Origin: Planctomycetota bacterium
GTDB taxonomy: Bacteria; Planctomycetota; Planctomycetia; Pirellulales; Thermoguttaceae
DNA length: 7,377 nucleotides
Assembly: GCA_018897395.1 (NCBI GenBank)
Contig: JAHIKV010000059.1
Location: forward strand, 1 to 7,377
Reading direction: 5' to 3'
Shown one piece after another: positions 1-6,158 of the stretch. The first letter of the stretch is position 1, and every line of letters starts with the position of its first letter. The position numbers and the translations under genes are program-made. Under the pieces are notes generated by a model, which made no database searches, had not been told where the DNA came from, and worked only from the letters and a program-made list of their open reading frames with translations.

Positions 1-1
1 C

Positions 2-166
2 CTGGTCCGGCAGTTCTTTCCCAAAGGCACGGATCTGGTCGGCATCCCCAATCATCGTTTTACCAAAGTCCAACAACTTCTCAACGACCGTCCGAGAAAA
101 CGCCTCGGCTATCGAACTCCCAACGAAGTTCTCGCCTCTCGCCTCAAAGTTGCGATCGAGACTTGA
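2..166 (+). CDS. IS30-family transposase, C-terminal end (cut by window edge)
   Basis: The open frame enters from the left edge and ends at TGA 164-166, giving 54 residues. It reads RQFFPKGTDL, then a run ending LNDRPRKRLGYRTPNEVL. This is the typical end of IS30-type DDE transposases, where the last part of the catalytic domain (the RPRK-LGY-TP-E block) lies just before the stop. These enzymes cut and join IS ends in copy-out or cut-and-paste transposition. The catalytic D, D and E residues would lie left of the window, so whether this copy is intact cannot be judged. No terminal inverted repeat is evident after the stop; a heptamer array begins 9 bp downstream. Family call is by motif recognition; high confidence for IS30-like, none about activity. 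Confidence 0.85.
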   Translation: MVRQFFPKGTDLVGIPNHRFTKVQQLLNDRPRKRLGYRTPNEVLASRLKVAIET

Positions 167-174
167 CAGCGGGC

Positions 175-202
175 TCTTCACTCTTCTCTCTTCACTCTTC
201 CC
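175..202 (+). repeat. Heptamer tandem array, 4 units
   Basis: Four consecutive 7-bp units are visible: TCTTCAC, TCTTCTC, TCTTCAC, TCTTCCC. The first five bases are constant (TCTTC) and the last two vary. It lies just after the IS30 transposase stop. Its form resembles the degenerate heptamer repeats called STRR in cyanobacteria; a second heptamer array of related sequence lies at 2151-2185. No function can be read from it. Confidence 0.75.
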
Positions 203-257
203 CTCCGTGCCAATAATGGGTGAGACAACTGCCTCCTGGTTTATTACAGTAGAGGGC

Positions 258-265
258 AAGGAGGT
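258..265 (+). promoter_or_regulatory. Ribosome binding site of the IS3-type transposase remnant
   Basis: AAGGAGGT is a perfect match to the anti-Shine-Dalgarno complement, 6 nt before ATG 272. It fixes the original start of the transposase at 272, in a different frame from the downstream homologous part. Confidence 0.75.
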
Positions 266-271
266 AGAACG

Positions 272-780
272 ATGGAGAAAGCAAGGATGTTGGGAATGGA
301 AGAGGCGGCGGCGGGCGGAACGGAAGGAGGCGTAGCCCGACTGGAGTTCCGCCCGCCACCGCCGCCGCGGCCACGGGGGGCCCGGCCGCTGGCAACGGAA
401 AGCTGATCCCTGACCCAGCCGTCTTGGAGAAGCCGGTGCGGCGACGGTTCACCGCGGAGTACAAGCTCCGCATCCTCCGCGAGGCCGATCATTGCACCGC
501 GTCCGGCCAACTCGGCGCACTGCTCCGCCGCGAGGGATTGTACTCGTCGCTCCTGAGTACTTGGCGGCGGCAACGCGACCAGGAGCGGCAACAGGTCCTC
601 GACGTGCTTCACAGCGAGCCGTTTGCCGATAAGGCTCCGGCCGAGGTTTACGCGACACTCTTGGACCAGGGGCGGTATCTCTGCTCGATTCGCACGATGT
701 ACCGCGTCCTGGACGACCGGCAGGAAGTCCGTGAGCGACGAGACCAACTGCGGCACCCGACCTACCACAAGCCGCAGCTA
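272..780 (+). pseudogene. IS3-family transposase remnant (frameshifted, internally deleted, truncated)
   Basis: Translation starts at ATG 272 behind a strong ribosome binding site and gives a Gly/Pro-rich leader (MEKARMLGMEEAAAGGTEGG...), but this frame stops at TGA 404-406. The continuation is in the -1 frame from about 379 (AGNGKLIPDPAVLEK), so the frame breaks near the G6 run at 375-380. It then shows the OrfA helix-turn-helix block (RRRFTAEYKLRILREAD ... REGLYSSLLSTWRRQRDQ, about 439-582). This runs directly into an OrfB segment (VLHSEPFADKAPAEVYATLL ... YRVLDDRQEVRERRDQLRHP). The leucine-zipper end of OrfA and the start of OrfB are missing at about 582-590, and the whole DDE catalytic core after 780 is absent. 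In-frame reading past 780 to 1083 is only the antisense of the neighbouring nuclease fragment. Clearly dead. Confidence 0.85.
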
Positions 781-1098
781 GCCCGCCTTCAATTTCGCCT
801 TGATCTCCTTCTCCAGGTCGTCGTCGGTGTCTTTGGCTTCCCACAGCCCGTAGCGCAACACTTGGCTGAGAGCGTCCACGACGGCGCCGTCCGGCTCCAG
901 CGGCCTCCCGGTCTTTCGCCGAAGTTGGTATTCGGGCACCAGCACGCGCCCCGCCTTTCGGCAGCAGTGCTCCAGGAGATTTTGGAAAGCCGAGCGAACC
1001 GCACCTTCGTGCCGAACACCCAGTTTGTCAAATTTCGCAATTGCCTTGTAATAGGCTTGGACGGCTTTGTGGGTGGGTTTTAGGCGGATCGAAGTCAT
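778..1098 (-). pseudogene. N-terminal fragment of a type ISP-like restriction-modification enzyme (Mrr-like nuclease domain)
   Basis: The 106-residue frame begins MTSIRLKPTHKAVQAYYKAI and continues with LGVRHEGAVRSAFQNLL, LVPEYQL, EPDGAVVDAL and LWEAKDTDDDLEKEIKAKLKAG. This matches what I know of the N-terminus of long single-chain (type ISP-like) restriction-modification proteins: a PD-(D/E)xK, Mrr-like nuclease followed by helicase and N6-adenine methylase parts. The putative active-site residues D70 and E87-x-K89 are present. Family proteins exceed 900 residues; this one ends after KAG, exactly where it meets the IS3 remnant, so the helicase, methylase and target recognition parts are gone. 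The upstream GTG at 1107 is possible, but M at 1098 fits the family start better. No clear Shine-Dalgarno sequence is seen. Probably non-functional; a free nuclease domain product cannot be excluded. Confidence 0.75.
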
Positions 1099-1175
1099 GG
1101 CAACCACATGGGGCTGGCAACAATGTTCTAATAATTACATCCGCTGTTGTACTGAAAGCGGGGGGGCGAAGCAAG

Positions 1176-1188
1176 GGTGCTCTGCACC
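1176..1188. repeat. Short hairpin, RGA-core family
   Basis: Perfect 5-bp inverted repeat GGTGC / GCACC around the trinucleotide TCT (AGA on the minus strand). It lies 32-44 bp beyond the stop of the minus-strand hydrolase gene. There is no T tract after it in either direction, so it does not look like an intrinsic terminator. It shares the GC-(A/G)GA-GC centre with the hairpins at 2002-2024, 2090-2104 and 2115-2137. Confidence 0.55.
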
Positions 1189-1219
1189 GACAGAAACCAT
1201 TCAATATCGGATGGTTGCG

Positions 1220-1960
1220 CTAAAACTCCAACTCCATCCGGTCCTCGCCCAGGATGGTGTTGGGGAATATCGAGCGGGCGACGTCCAGGCCGACCGGGTC
1301 GTCGGCCGTCGAGAGTGGATTCAGATGGACCAACACCAGCCGGCCGACGCCGGCCCGTCGGGCGACTTCGGCCACCGGCGTGGTGTGACTGTGCCCCACC
1401 TTTCGTGACCAATCGGCATGATCGTCGGAATAATAGCACTCGTGGATCAGCAGATCGACGCCGCGTATCTTTTCCACGTAAGCCGCGTCCAAATCGGCCG
1501 TGGTGTCGGTCGCGTAGGCCATCGAACGCCCAGGCCAGTCGAGCCGGTAGCCGATCGATCCGCCTTGATGTTCGAGCGGAAAGTGCGTCAGCCGTCCGCC
1601 GTCGGGCAAAGAGAATCGTTCGGTCAGCGGTTGGCACTCGAACGGCGGCCGGGTGGGAAACAACGCCTCGGAAAACAGGTGCTCCTCGACCGCGCGCAAC
1701 TTCTCCGGCAACGCGTGGAGCGTGATCCGCCGCAGCGGATGGACCCGCGCAACGCTGTGCAGATACGTCAGGCCCACGACGTGGTCGATGTGGGCGTGGG
1801 TGATAAAGATGTCGAGTTCCGCAGTGGCGAGGTATTCCGCCGCTCGATAGACCGCCGTGCCCGCGTCGAGCATCACTCCGCACTCCGGCAGCAGCAAACA
1901 CGGCGTCTGCCGCCGGTCGTTCGGATGATAGCCGGTGGTTCCGAGGAGGATGAGTTTCAT
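1220..1960 (-). CDS. MBL-fold metallo-hydrolase (RNase Z-like group)
   Basis: A 246-residue soluble protein. It begins MKLILLGTTGYHPNDRRQTP, the usual beta-strand start of this fold (LGTxG). It carries the metal motif THAHIDH (H55, H57, D59, H60), then H131 in EHQGGSIGYR, D152 in YATDT, H173-E174, GHSHTTP (H190, H192) and H212 in VHLNP. The layout matches the RNase Z/arylsulfatase-like group of zinc-dependent hydrolases, and the length is typical. I do not see the PxKxRN loop of true tRNase Z, so the substrate is open: RNA 3' ends, a phosphodiester or another ester. The frame stays open upstream to 2152, but that stretch is translated repeat, so ATG 1960 was chosen. No Shine-Dalgarno sequence precedes this ATG because the repeat island ends exactly there. 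Probably transcribed with the AsmA-like gene upstream or from inside the island. Confidence 0.85.
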   Translation of the reverse strand: MKLILLGTTGYHPNDRRQTPCLLLPECGVMLDAGTAVYRAAEYLATAELDIFITHAHIDHVVGLTYLHSVARVHPLRRITLHALPEKLRAVEEHLFSEALFPTRPPFECQPLTERFSLPDGGRLTHFPLEHQGGSIGYRLDWPGRSMAYATDTTADLDAAYVEKIRGVDLLIHECYYSDDHADWSRKVGHSHTTPVAEVARRAGVGRLVLVHLNPLSTADDPVGLDVARSIFPNTILGEDRMELEF

Positions 1961-2000
1961 GGTGGTGGGTAGTGGGTAGTGGGTATCAAGATGTTTTTCT

Positions 2001-2025
2001 CGTTCCCATGCTCTGCGTGGGAACG
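2001..2025. repeat. 10-bp hairpin repeat, left copy
   Basis: Arms 2002-2011 (GTTCCCATGC) and 2015-2024 (GCGTGGGAAC) pair over 10 bp with one G-T wobble, around the loop TCT. Outside them C2001 and G2025 extend the stem by one pair. It is close to the reverse complement of the hairpin at 2115-2137. I recall this sequence type as a high-copy repeat in planctomycete genomes. Confidence 0.75.
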
Positions 2026-2089
2026 CACTTGTTCTACGCTCTGCTTCCCCCGGCGCAACTGCCGAGTATAACACGCTCTCAGACGCATC

Positions 2090-2104
2090 GGACGCGGAGC
2101 GTCC
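2090..2104. repeat. 6-bp hairpin repeat with GGA loop
   Basis: GGACGC (2090-2095) and GCGTCC (2099-2104) are perfect inverse complements around GGA. The CGC-GGA-GCG centre is identical to that of the hairpin at 2115-2137, but the outer part of the stem is different. Confidence 0.65.
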
Positions 2105-2114
2105 GGGACTATGT

Positions 2115-2137
2115 GTTCCCACGCGGAGCGTGGGAAC
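2115..2137. repeat. 10-bp hairpin repeat, right copy
   Basis: Arms 2115-2124 (GTTCCCACGC) and 2128-2137 (GCGTGGGAAC) are a perfect 10-bp inverted repeat with a GGA loop. It is the inverted partner of the hairpin at 2001-2025. Confidence 0.8.
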
Positions 2138-2150
2138 AAGGCTACTCTTC

Positions 2151-2185
2151 ACTATCCACTACCCACTATCCACTACCCACTATCC
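2151..2185. repeat. Heptamer tandem array, 5 units
   Basis: Alternating ACTATCC and ACTACCC, five units in perfect register, preceded by CTCTTC. The array ends 3 bp before the last codon complement of the AsmA-like gene (stop complement at 2189-2191). Inverse-complement units lie at 1967-1987. Confidence 0.8.
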
Positions 2186-2188
2186 TAC

Positions 2189-5100
2189 CTACTTCCGCGG
2201 CCCGAGCAATCGGTCCAGTTGCTTGTTCAACTCGTCTTCGAGCAGGTTTTCGGCGGCTTTTTTGATGAACTGCCGGCTGAGCCGTTCCATCTCTCGATGG
2301 TCGAGTTGCGGTTTGCCGAGCGTGCCTTTCAACGGAATGCGGATGACCTGATTGCTCATGGCCTTCGAGGCCAGCGGGTTGCCCGCCAGCCATTTCGGCG
2401 GGACGGGCATCTCGGCCGTCAGGTCCAACGTCTGGTCCAATCCGACATAGCCCTGAGTGCGGATCGTGAGGTCGGGAAAGATCAACTCCAGATTGTTGTG
2501 ATATACCCGGCCGTTTTTCATCTGGAACGCCACGGCCGATTCCTGTCGCAGCCGGGCGGGCGACTCGCGGCCCAGCAGCACGGCCAACTCGCGCACCAGC
2601 GATCCGGGGCCGATCTGAACCGAATGGATCAGGAACCGCCCGGCCAGATCGCTTTTCTTCGGCTCGGCCAGCGGCACGCGGCAGGCGTCCAGCACGATCG
2701 AGAACGAACCCTGGGCGCTGGTCACGTCGGCCAGCACCGGGGCGATGTACTTCAACAGCGACGAGCACATTGCCGGATCGATCTGCACTTTCTCCATCAG
2801 CGGGCCGGCGGGTAGAGTCAACTCGATCGGCTCGGGCGTCAATCGCACGCGTGGCGCGACGTGCATCCGGCCGCGGCTGACGGCCAGATCGAGCGGCTCG
2901 ATCCGCACGGCGCCGTCGGCCATCTTGGCCTTCAACTCGCCTGGCCCGATCTGAAACCCGTACACGTTTGCCCAGTCCCAATTTATTCCGGCGGCGGCCG
3001 AGCCGGCGGCGAGCGAGAACGGTCCTCGATACCAGATCGGCGACTCGCCGCGTCCCGTGATTCCGACGCCCGAGCCGAGGTATGGCCGCAACAGCCCGGC
3101 CAGCCGTTCGACGTCGTAGCGGAGCTTTCCGTCGATTTGGGCCTCGCTATGGTCGCCGACTGGTCCGAGGCGGCCCGTCGCTCCGGCGGCCAGCGCGCTG
3201 GAAGCGATCTCAAACTTCCCGAGTTGCAGCACTTTCGATCGGCCGTCGTAATCGCCGGCGACCGAAAGTTTAACGGTCGGTTCCTGGAACTGCTGGCCCG
3301 AGGAGTCGATCACCGCCAGATTGAGCAGCTCGGCGTCGGTATTGCCGCGAATTGTTCCGTCCGAGTGCTGCAATTGGGCGGTTCCCCTGAGTTGCCCGGC
3401 AATACGCCAGGAGGGCGGTTTGGCCGGGTCGGAAAACCACTGCTTCAACCGACCCACGAAGGTTTGATAGTGGAGCGAGCCGGCCATTTCCATCGCCCCC
3501 GACTCGGGCATGGAGACGAGCAGGTTGTTTGCCCCGACGGCCACGGTCGCGCAGGCGAGGTTGGCCCGGTCGATCCGCAAACGCCGCTGTTGCCCGTCCC
3601 ACGATCCGGCCGCCGTCGCGTCGAGCCGCGGCTCGTTGGCGTTGAACGATTTCGAGGCCACGGTCAGGGGCGCCGCCGCAAGTTTCATTTGCCGCAGTTG
3701 GACGCCGTTCATGGACGCCGTCACTTCGGCCTCCAGCGTGTAGCCGCCGCCGATCCGCCAATCGTCGGTCGGCAGCCACGGGGCCAGCCGGACAGGCCAG
3801 CTCTGCAACTGCCCCTGCATATCGACGCGGATCGGCCACGTGCCGCCGTCGGTCAGATCGGCGACCGCCCCGGTGAGTCTCGCGTCGATCCGGTCGGTAT
3901 CGGTCTTGACCGCCAGGGCGGCGGCCTCAACGCGGGTGTTTTCGCCCAGATCGGTTTGACCGTTGGCCGACAGCGACACCGACAAGCTCTGCTCGCGCCA
4001 CGCTTGTTTTCCGGTGGTGGCCAGTTGAAAATCGTTGATTTGCAGTTCCGCGCCGGCATCGAACCGCTGTTGCGGCGTTCGCATCCAATTTAGGCTGCCT
4101 GATCCTTCGCCGGAAAGATGCAGGCCGGCGAGATCGACGAACTGGCCCAACTGCTCTGCCAGCCGCTTGAGACTGAACGTGAAAGAGGCGGCCGACTGGT
4201 CCATGGTTCCGGCGGCGTGGACCTTCAGGAAATCCGATTCGCACCGCAGAGAGTCGATCACCGGCCCCCGCGGTCCATCGTGCGCTTTAAAGATTGCCAG
4301 GATCGGCTGCTGCCAGGCGATCCGCCGCCCGCCGGTGTCGGCGGCCAGCCCGGCGGCCTGCAATTGTCCATGCCAGACCATCCCCTGCGCCTCGGGCCGG
4401 CTGCTGGCGGTCAATCGCACCTGGCCCGAGTCGATCCTCATCCCCTGGCGGAGATTGAGCGTGGCGGGCAACAAGCGGGCGAGCCGGGCAAGGTCCAACC
4501 GGCCGTCGAACTCCTGCCGCTGACGGATGAGCGAGCTAAACGTGATTCCGTCCGCCTTGCCGAGCGGGACCGTGCCCGAAAACAGAAAACTCCCCACGTC
4601 GCAGTCGAGCGACGTTTTCGCGATCTCCACCTGTTCGGGCGTCCAACTGACCTCGCAGACGCCGTGCAGGCGGTCGAGCGCCACCAGATCGGTTTTAAGC
4701 GCGGGCGTGGTCAGCGAGAATGATTCCATGTTGAGGTCGGCTTGCAGTCGATTGCCGCCGGGCGATTGATCGCCCCACGACGCGCGCACCGATGAGGAGA
4801 GCCGGCCGGCCAACGTCGTTCCAGGCGCGAACCGGGCCGCCAACGCGCGGAACATCGCCAGCGGAACGTCCGCGGCACTCAGCGTTGCCTCTCCCACGCC
4901 GGAGGCCATCCGCGCCTCGCCGTCGAGCTTGCCGGGGCGCTGGGCGTCGGGCAACTCGGCCGAGACCTTCGCACAAATCGCTCTCGAGGGGCCTTCGGAC
5001 ATGTCGATAGCCAGCGATAGCTTCTCTACCTGCCAATCGCGGCCGCTCTGCCGGTCGGAAACCGTTACCGTGGCGTTGTCGATCTGCAGCGCGAAGCCGA

Positions 5101-5602
5101 TCTCGGCCGACGACTTTTCTTCCACCGGCTCCTCTTCTTTCGGCGCTAGGTACTTTGCCAGCAGGTCCTCGACGTTGCTGCCGTCGTCGCGGAGCACGAG
5201 CGAAAGTTTCGGGCCGTGGACGTAGAACCGGCCGAGGTTTTTGAAATCGCGCAGTATCGCCGCCAACGACCGTTCGCTGCCGAGCAAGGGCGCCGAAAAG
5301 ACAGTCTTGCCTTCGGCGTCTTTCACCTCGAAGCCCGAGACCGTGATGGGCGAGAACCAACCGAGCGAGACCGACTGGATCGAGACCGTGCCGTTCAGGT
5401 CGGCGGCGGCCTTGCGGACGATCCAGCCGAACAAGGGCGAATGGGCGACGATGTTCGGCAGCAGCCAGACCAACACCGCCAGCATTGCCAGCATCGCCAG
5501 AATCCGCCACGCTCGGCGTTTCTTCCGCCGGGGGGGTCGGGCAAGCATATTATCCATCGCGGCGGCTTGGTGGGGTTGTTGGCTGTTTGGGTAGTTAGCC
5601 AT
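2189..5602 (-). CDS. AsmA/TamB-like inner-membrane-anchored protein
   Basis: A 1137-residue protein. The start MANYPNSQQP is fixed by GGAGG 6 nt upstream; the open frame extends 37 codons further but without support. Residues 23-33 are basic (RPPRRKKRRAWR) and are followed by one TM helix at about 34-52, so the N-terminus is cytoplasmic and the bulk periplasmic. A short Glu-rich linker (about 155-163) is followed by some 800 residues of repetitive beta-strand sequence. Then comes a conserved C-terminal block (about 990-1100: FLIHSVQIGPGSLVRELAVL, GRVYHNNLEL, TQGYVGLDQTLDL, IPLKGTLGKPQLD) and an amphipathic helical tail. This is the plan of the AsmA superfamily (AsmA, TamB, YhdP), long grooved proteins that help move phospholipids or assemble proteins between inner and outer membrane. 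Which member it corresponds to is not clear; TamB's partner TamA is not in view. The gene is intact, divergent from the XRE gene and upstream of the hydrolase. Confidence 0.8.
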   Translation of the reverse strand: MANYPNSQQPHQAAAMDNMLARPPRRKKRRAWRILAMLAMLAVLVWLLPNIVAHSPLFGWIVRKAAADLNGTVSIQSVSLGWFSPITVSGFEVKDAEGKTVFSAPLLGSERSLAAILRDFKNLGRFYVHGPKLSLVLRDDGSNVEDLLAKYLAPKEEEPVEEKSSAEIGFALQIDNATVTVSDRQSGRDWQVEKLSLAIDMSEGPSRAICAKVSAELPDAQRPGKLDGEARMASGVGEATLSAADVPLAMFRALAARFAPGTTLAGRLSSSVRASWGDQSPGGNRLQADLNMESFSLTTPALKTDLVALDRLHGVCEVSWTPEQVEIAKTSLDCDVGSFLFSGTVPLGKADGITFSSLIRQRQEFDGRLDLARLARLLPATLNLRQGMRIDSGQVRLTASSRPEAQGMVWHGQLQAAGLAADTGGRRIAWQQPILAIFKAHDGPRGPVIDSLRCESDFLKVHAAGTMDQSAASFTFSLKRLAEQLGQFVDLAGLHLSGEGSGSLNWMRTPQQRFDAGAELQINDFQLATTGKQAWREQSLSVSLSANGQTDLGENTRVEAAALAVKTDTDRIDARLTGAVADLTDGGTWPIRVDMQGQLQSWPVRLAPWLPTDDWRIGGGYTLEAEVTASMNGVQLRQMKLAAAPLTVASKSFNANEPRLDATAAGSWDGQQRRLRIDRANLACATVAVGANNLLVSMPESGAMEMAGSLHYQTFVGRLKQWFSDPAKPPSWRIAGQLRGTAQLQHSDGTIRGNTDAELLNLAVIDSSGQQFQEPTVKLSVAGDYDGRSKVLQLGKFEIASSALAAGATGRLGPVGDHSEAQIDGKLRYDVERLAGLLRPYLGSGVGITGRGESPIWYRGPFSLAAGSAAAGINWDWANVYGFQIGPGELKAKMADGAVRIEPLDLAVSRGRMHVAPRVRLTPEPIELTLPAGPLMEKVQIDPAMCSSLLKYIAPVLADVTSAQGSFSIVLDACRVPLAEPKKSDLAGRFLIHSVQIGPGSLVRELAVLLGRESPARLRQESAVAFQMKNGRVYHNNLELIFPDLTIRTQGYVGLDQTLDLTAEMPVPPKWLAGNPLASKAMSNQVIRIPLKGTLGKPQLDHREMERLSRQFIKKAAENLLEDELNKQLDRLLGPRK

Positions 5603-5608
5603 GATTTG

Positions 5609-5613
5609 CCTCC
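5609..5613 (-). promoter_or_regulatory. Ribosome binding site of the AsmA-like gene
   Basis: GGAGG on the minus strand, 6 nt before ATG 5602. It decides the start against the longer frame that begins at 5713. Confidence 0.8.
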
Positions 5614-5706
5614 AGAAGAGAACGTCGGGCGTCAAAGTGTAATTGCCGGAGGCTGCCGACGCCAGAGAGAGTTTGGATAATCGAATTGCGTTTCGGCTCA
5701 ATACTC

Positions 5707-5739
5707 TTGACATTCATGCCGATACATGATAAAGTCATG
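5707..5739 (+). promoter_or_regulatory. Sigma70-type promoter with CATG operator-like sites
   Basis: TTGACA (5707-5712) is a perfect -35 box. After 17 bp TAAAGT (5730-5735) matches 4 of 6 bases of a -10 box. CATG occurs at 5715-5718, 5725-5728 and 5736-5739, that is, 10 and 11 bp apart. The first two form the inverted repeat TCATG-N6-CATGA inside the spacer. Transcription would begin near 5742, before the Shine-Dalgarno sequence at 5748-5753. A repressor bound here would block the promoter, as XRE-type autoregulators do. No equally good promoter was found for the divergent AsmA-like gene. Confidence 0.6.
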
Positions 5740-5747
5740 GTCAACAG

Positions 5748-5753
5748 AAAGGA
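5748..5753 (+). promoter_or_regulatory. Ribosome binding site deciding a GTG start
   Basis: AAAGGA, 8 nt before GTG 5762. The upstream in-frame ATG at 5726 lies within the promoter, before the expected transcription start, so the GTG is preferred. Confidence 0.65.
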
Positions 5754-5761
5754 CCAGGTCC

Positions 5762-6157
5762 GTGATCGACAATACTAAAGAGACGATTGATTTCCGCGTA
5801 GTAGAACTGGACGGCGTTCAATACGTCATCCTTCGAGAGACGGCCTTTCGCTCGTTGTGTCGAAAGGCGCACGTTGACGGCCAGGTTCCATCCGCCGACG
5901 AGAAGACGGTATCGGACGGCTTGGATATGGACCGGGCGTCGCTGGCGCGTAAGCTCGTGCGGCGACGGCGAGTGGCAGGGTTGTCCCAGGCGGAATTGGC
6001 GCGCCGCGCAGGCATCCGCCCGGAAACACTCAACCGGCTAGAGCGCGGGCGGACGACGCCCGACTTCGCCACGATCCGAAAACTCGTTCTCGCCATGAAT
6101 GCCGCTGAACAACAAAATCCTCCGTTGATTTCCACTTCACCTAACGAGGAGAAATGA
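5762..6157 (+). CDS. XRE-family helix-turn-helix regulator (antitoxin-like)
   Basis: A 131-residue protein starting at GTG. Residues 9-30 (IDFRVVELDGVQYVILRETAFRSL, split here only as a description) form a short beta-hairpin-like N-terminal part of the 'VELDG-x-YVIL' kind often seen in solo antitoxin-like regulators. Residues 62-112 are a canonical HTH_3/XRE domain: ARKLVRRRRVAGLSQAELAR, then RAGIRPETLNRLERGRTTPD and ATIRKLVLAM. The tail after 113 is polar and probably flexible. Such proteins bind operator DNA as dimers and commonly repress their own promoter; the CATG sites at 5715-5739 are the obvious target. Antitoxins of this shape usually sit beside a HigB/RelE-type toxin gene. None is present here; the partner is an acyl carrier protein 1 nt downstream, whose Shine-Dalgarno sequence lies inside this gene's last codons. 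Confidence 0.85.
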   Translation: MIDNTKETIDFRVVELDGVQYVILRETAFRSLCRKAHVDGQVPSADEKTVSDGLDMDRASLARKLVRRRRVAGLSQAELARRAGIRPETLNRLERGRTTPDFATIRKLVLAMNAAEQQNPPLISTSPNEEK

Positions 6158-6158
6158 C

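Larger units (their letters stand above)
1961..2188. repeat. Composite repeat island with inverted heptamer ends
   Basis: This 228-bp non-coding spacer fills the gap between the AsmA-like stop and the hydrolase ATG. Its left end has GGGTAGT, GGGTAGT, GGGTATC (1967-1987). Its right end has five units of ACTATCC/ACTACCC (2151-2185), the inverse complement of the left, so the island is bounded by inverted heptamer arrays like a small non-autonomous element. Inside are three hairpins (2002-2024, 2090-2104, 2115-2137) and an extra GCTCTGC core at 2038-2044. The first and last hairpins are near-copies in opposite orientation. No coding potential of its own and no target-site duplication could be established. 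Confidence 0.7.

Noticed and set aside
244..844. Minus-strand open frames over the IS3 remnant
   Set aside because: Low-complexity Pro/Ala/Arg sequence opposite recognisable transposase blocks; no start signal.
424..1083. A 219-residue plus-strand open frame as an intact gene
   Set aside because: Its first half is the IS3-type remnant, whose true start is at 272 in another frame; its second half (781-1083) is the antisense of the nuclease fragment.
1176..1188. Intrinsic terminator of the metallo-hydrolase gene
   Set aside because: The stem is only 5 bp and is not followed by a T run on the minus strand.
1961..2152. N-terminal 64-residue extension of the metallo-hydrolase
   Set aside because: It is translated repeat sequence (hairpins and heptamers); the fold begins at MKLILLG, the usual start of the family.
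1961..2188. CRISPR-like array
   Set aside because: The repeats are tandem heptamers and hairpins without regular spacers, and no cas gene is present.
2861..4093. A 410-residue plus-strand open frame opposite the AsmA-like gene
   Set aside because: Antisense shadow in GC-rich DNA: Arg/Gly/Pro-rich, no domain pattern, and the opposite strand is one continuous, well-patterned protein.
5603..5713. 37-residue N-terminal extension of the AsmA-like protein
   Set aside because: A good GGAGG Shine-Dalgarno sequence precedes ATG 5602, and the extension overlaps the divergent promoter region.
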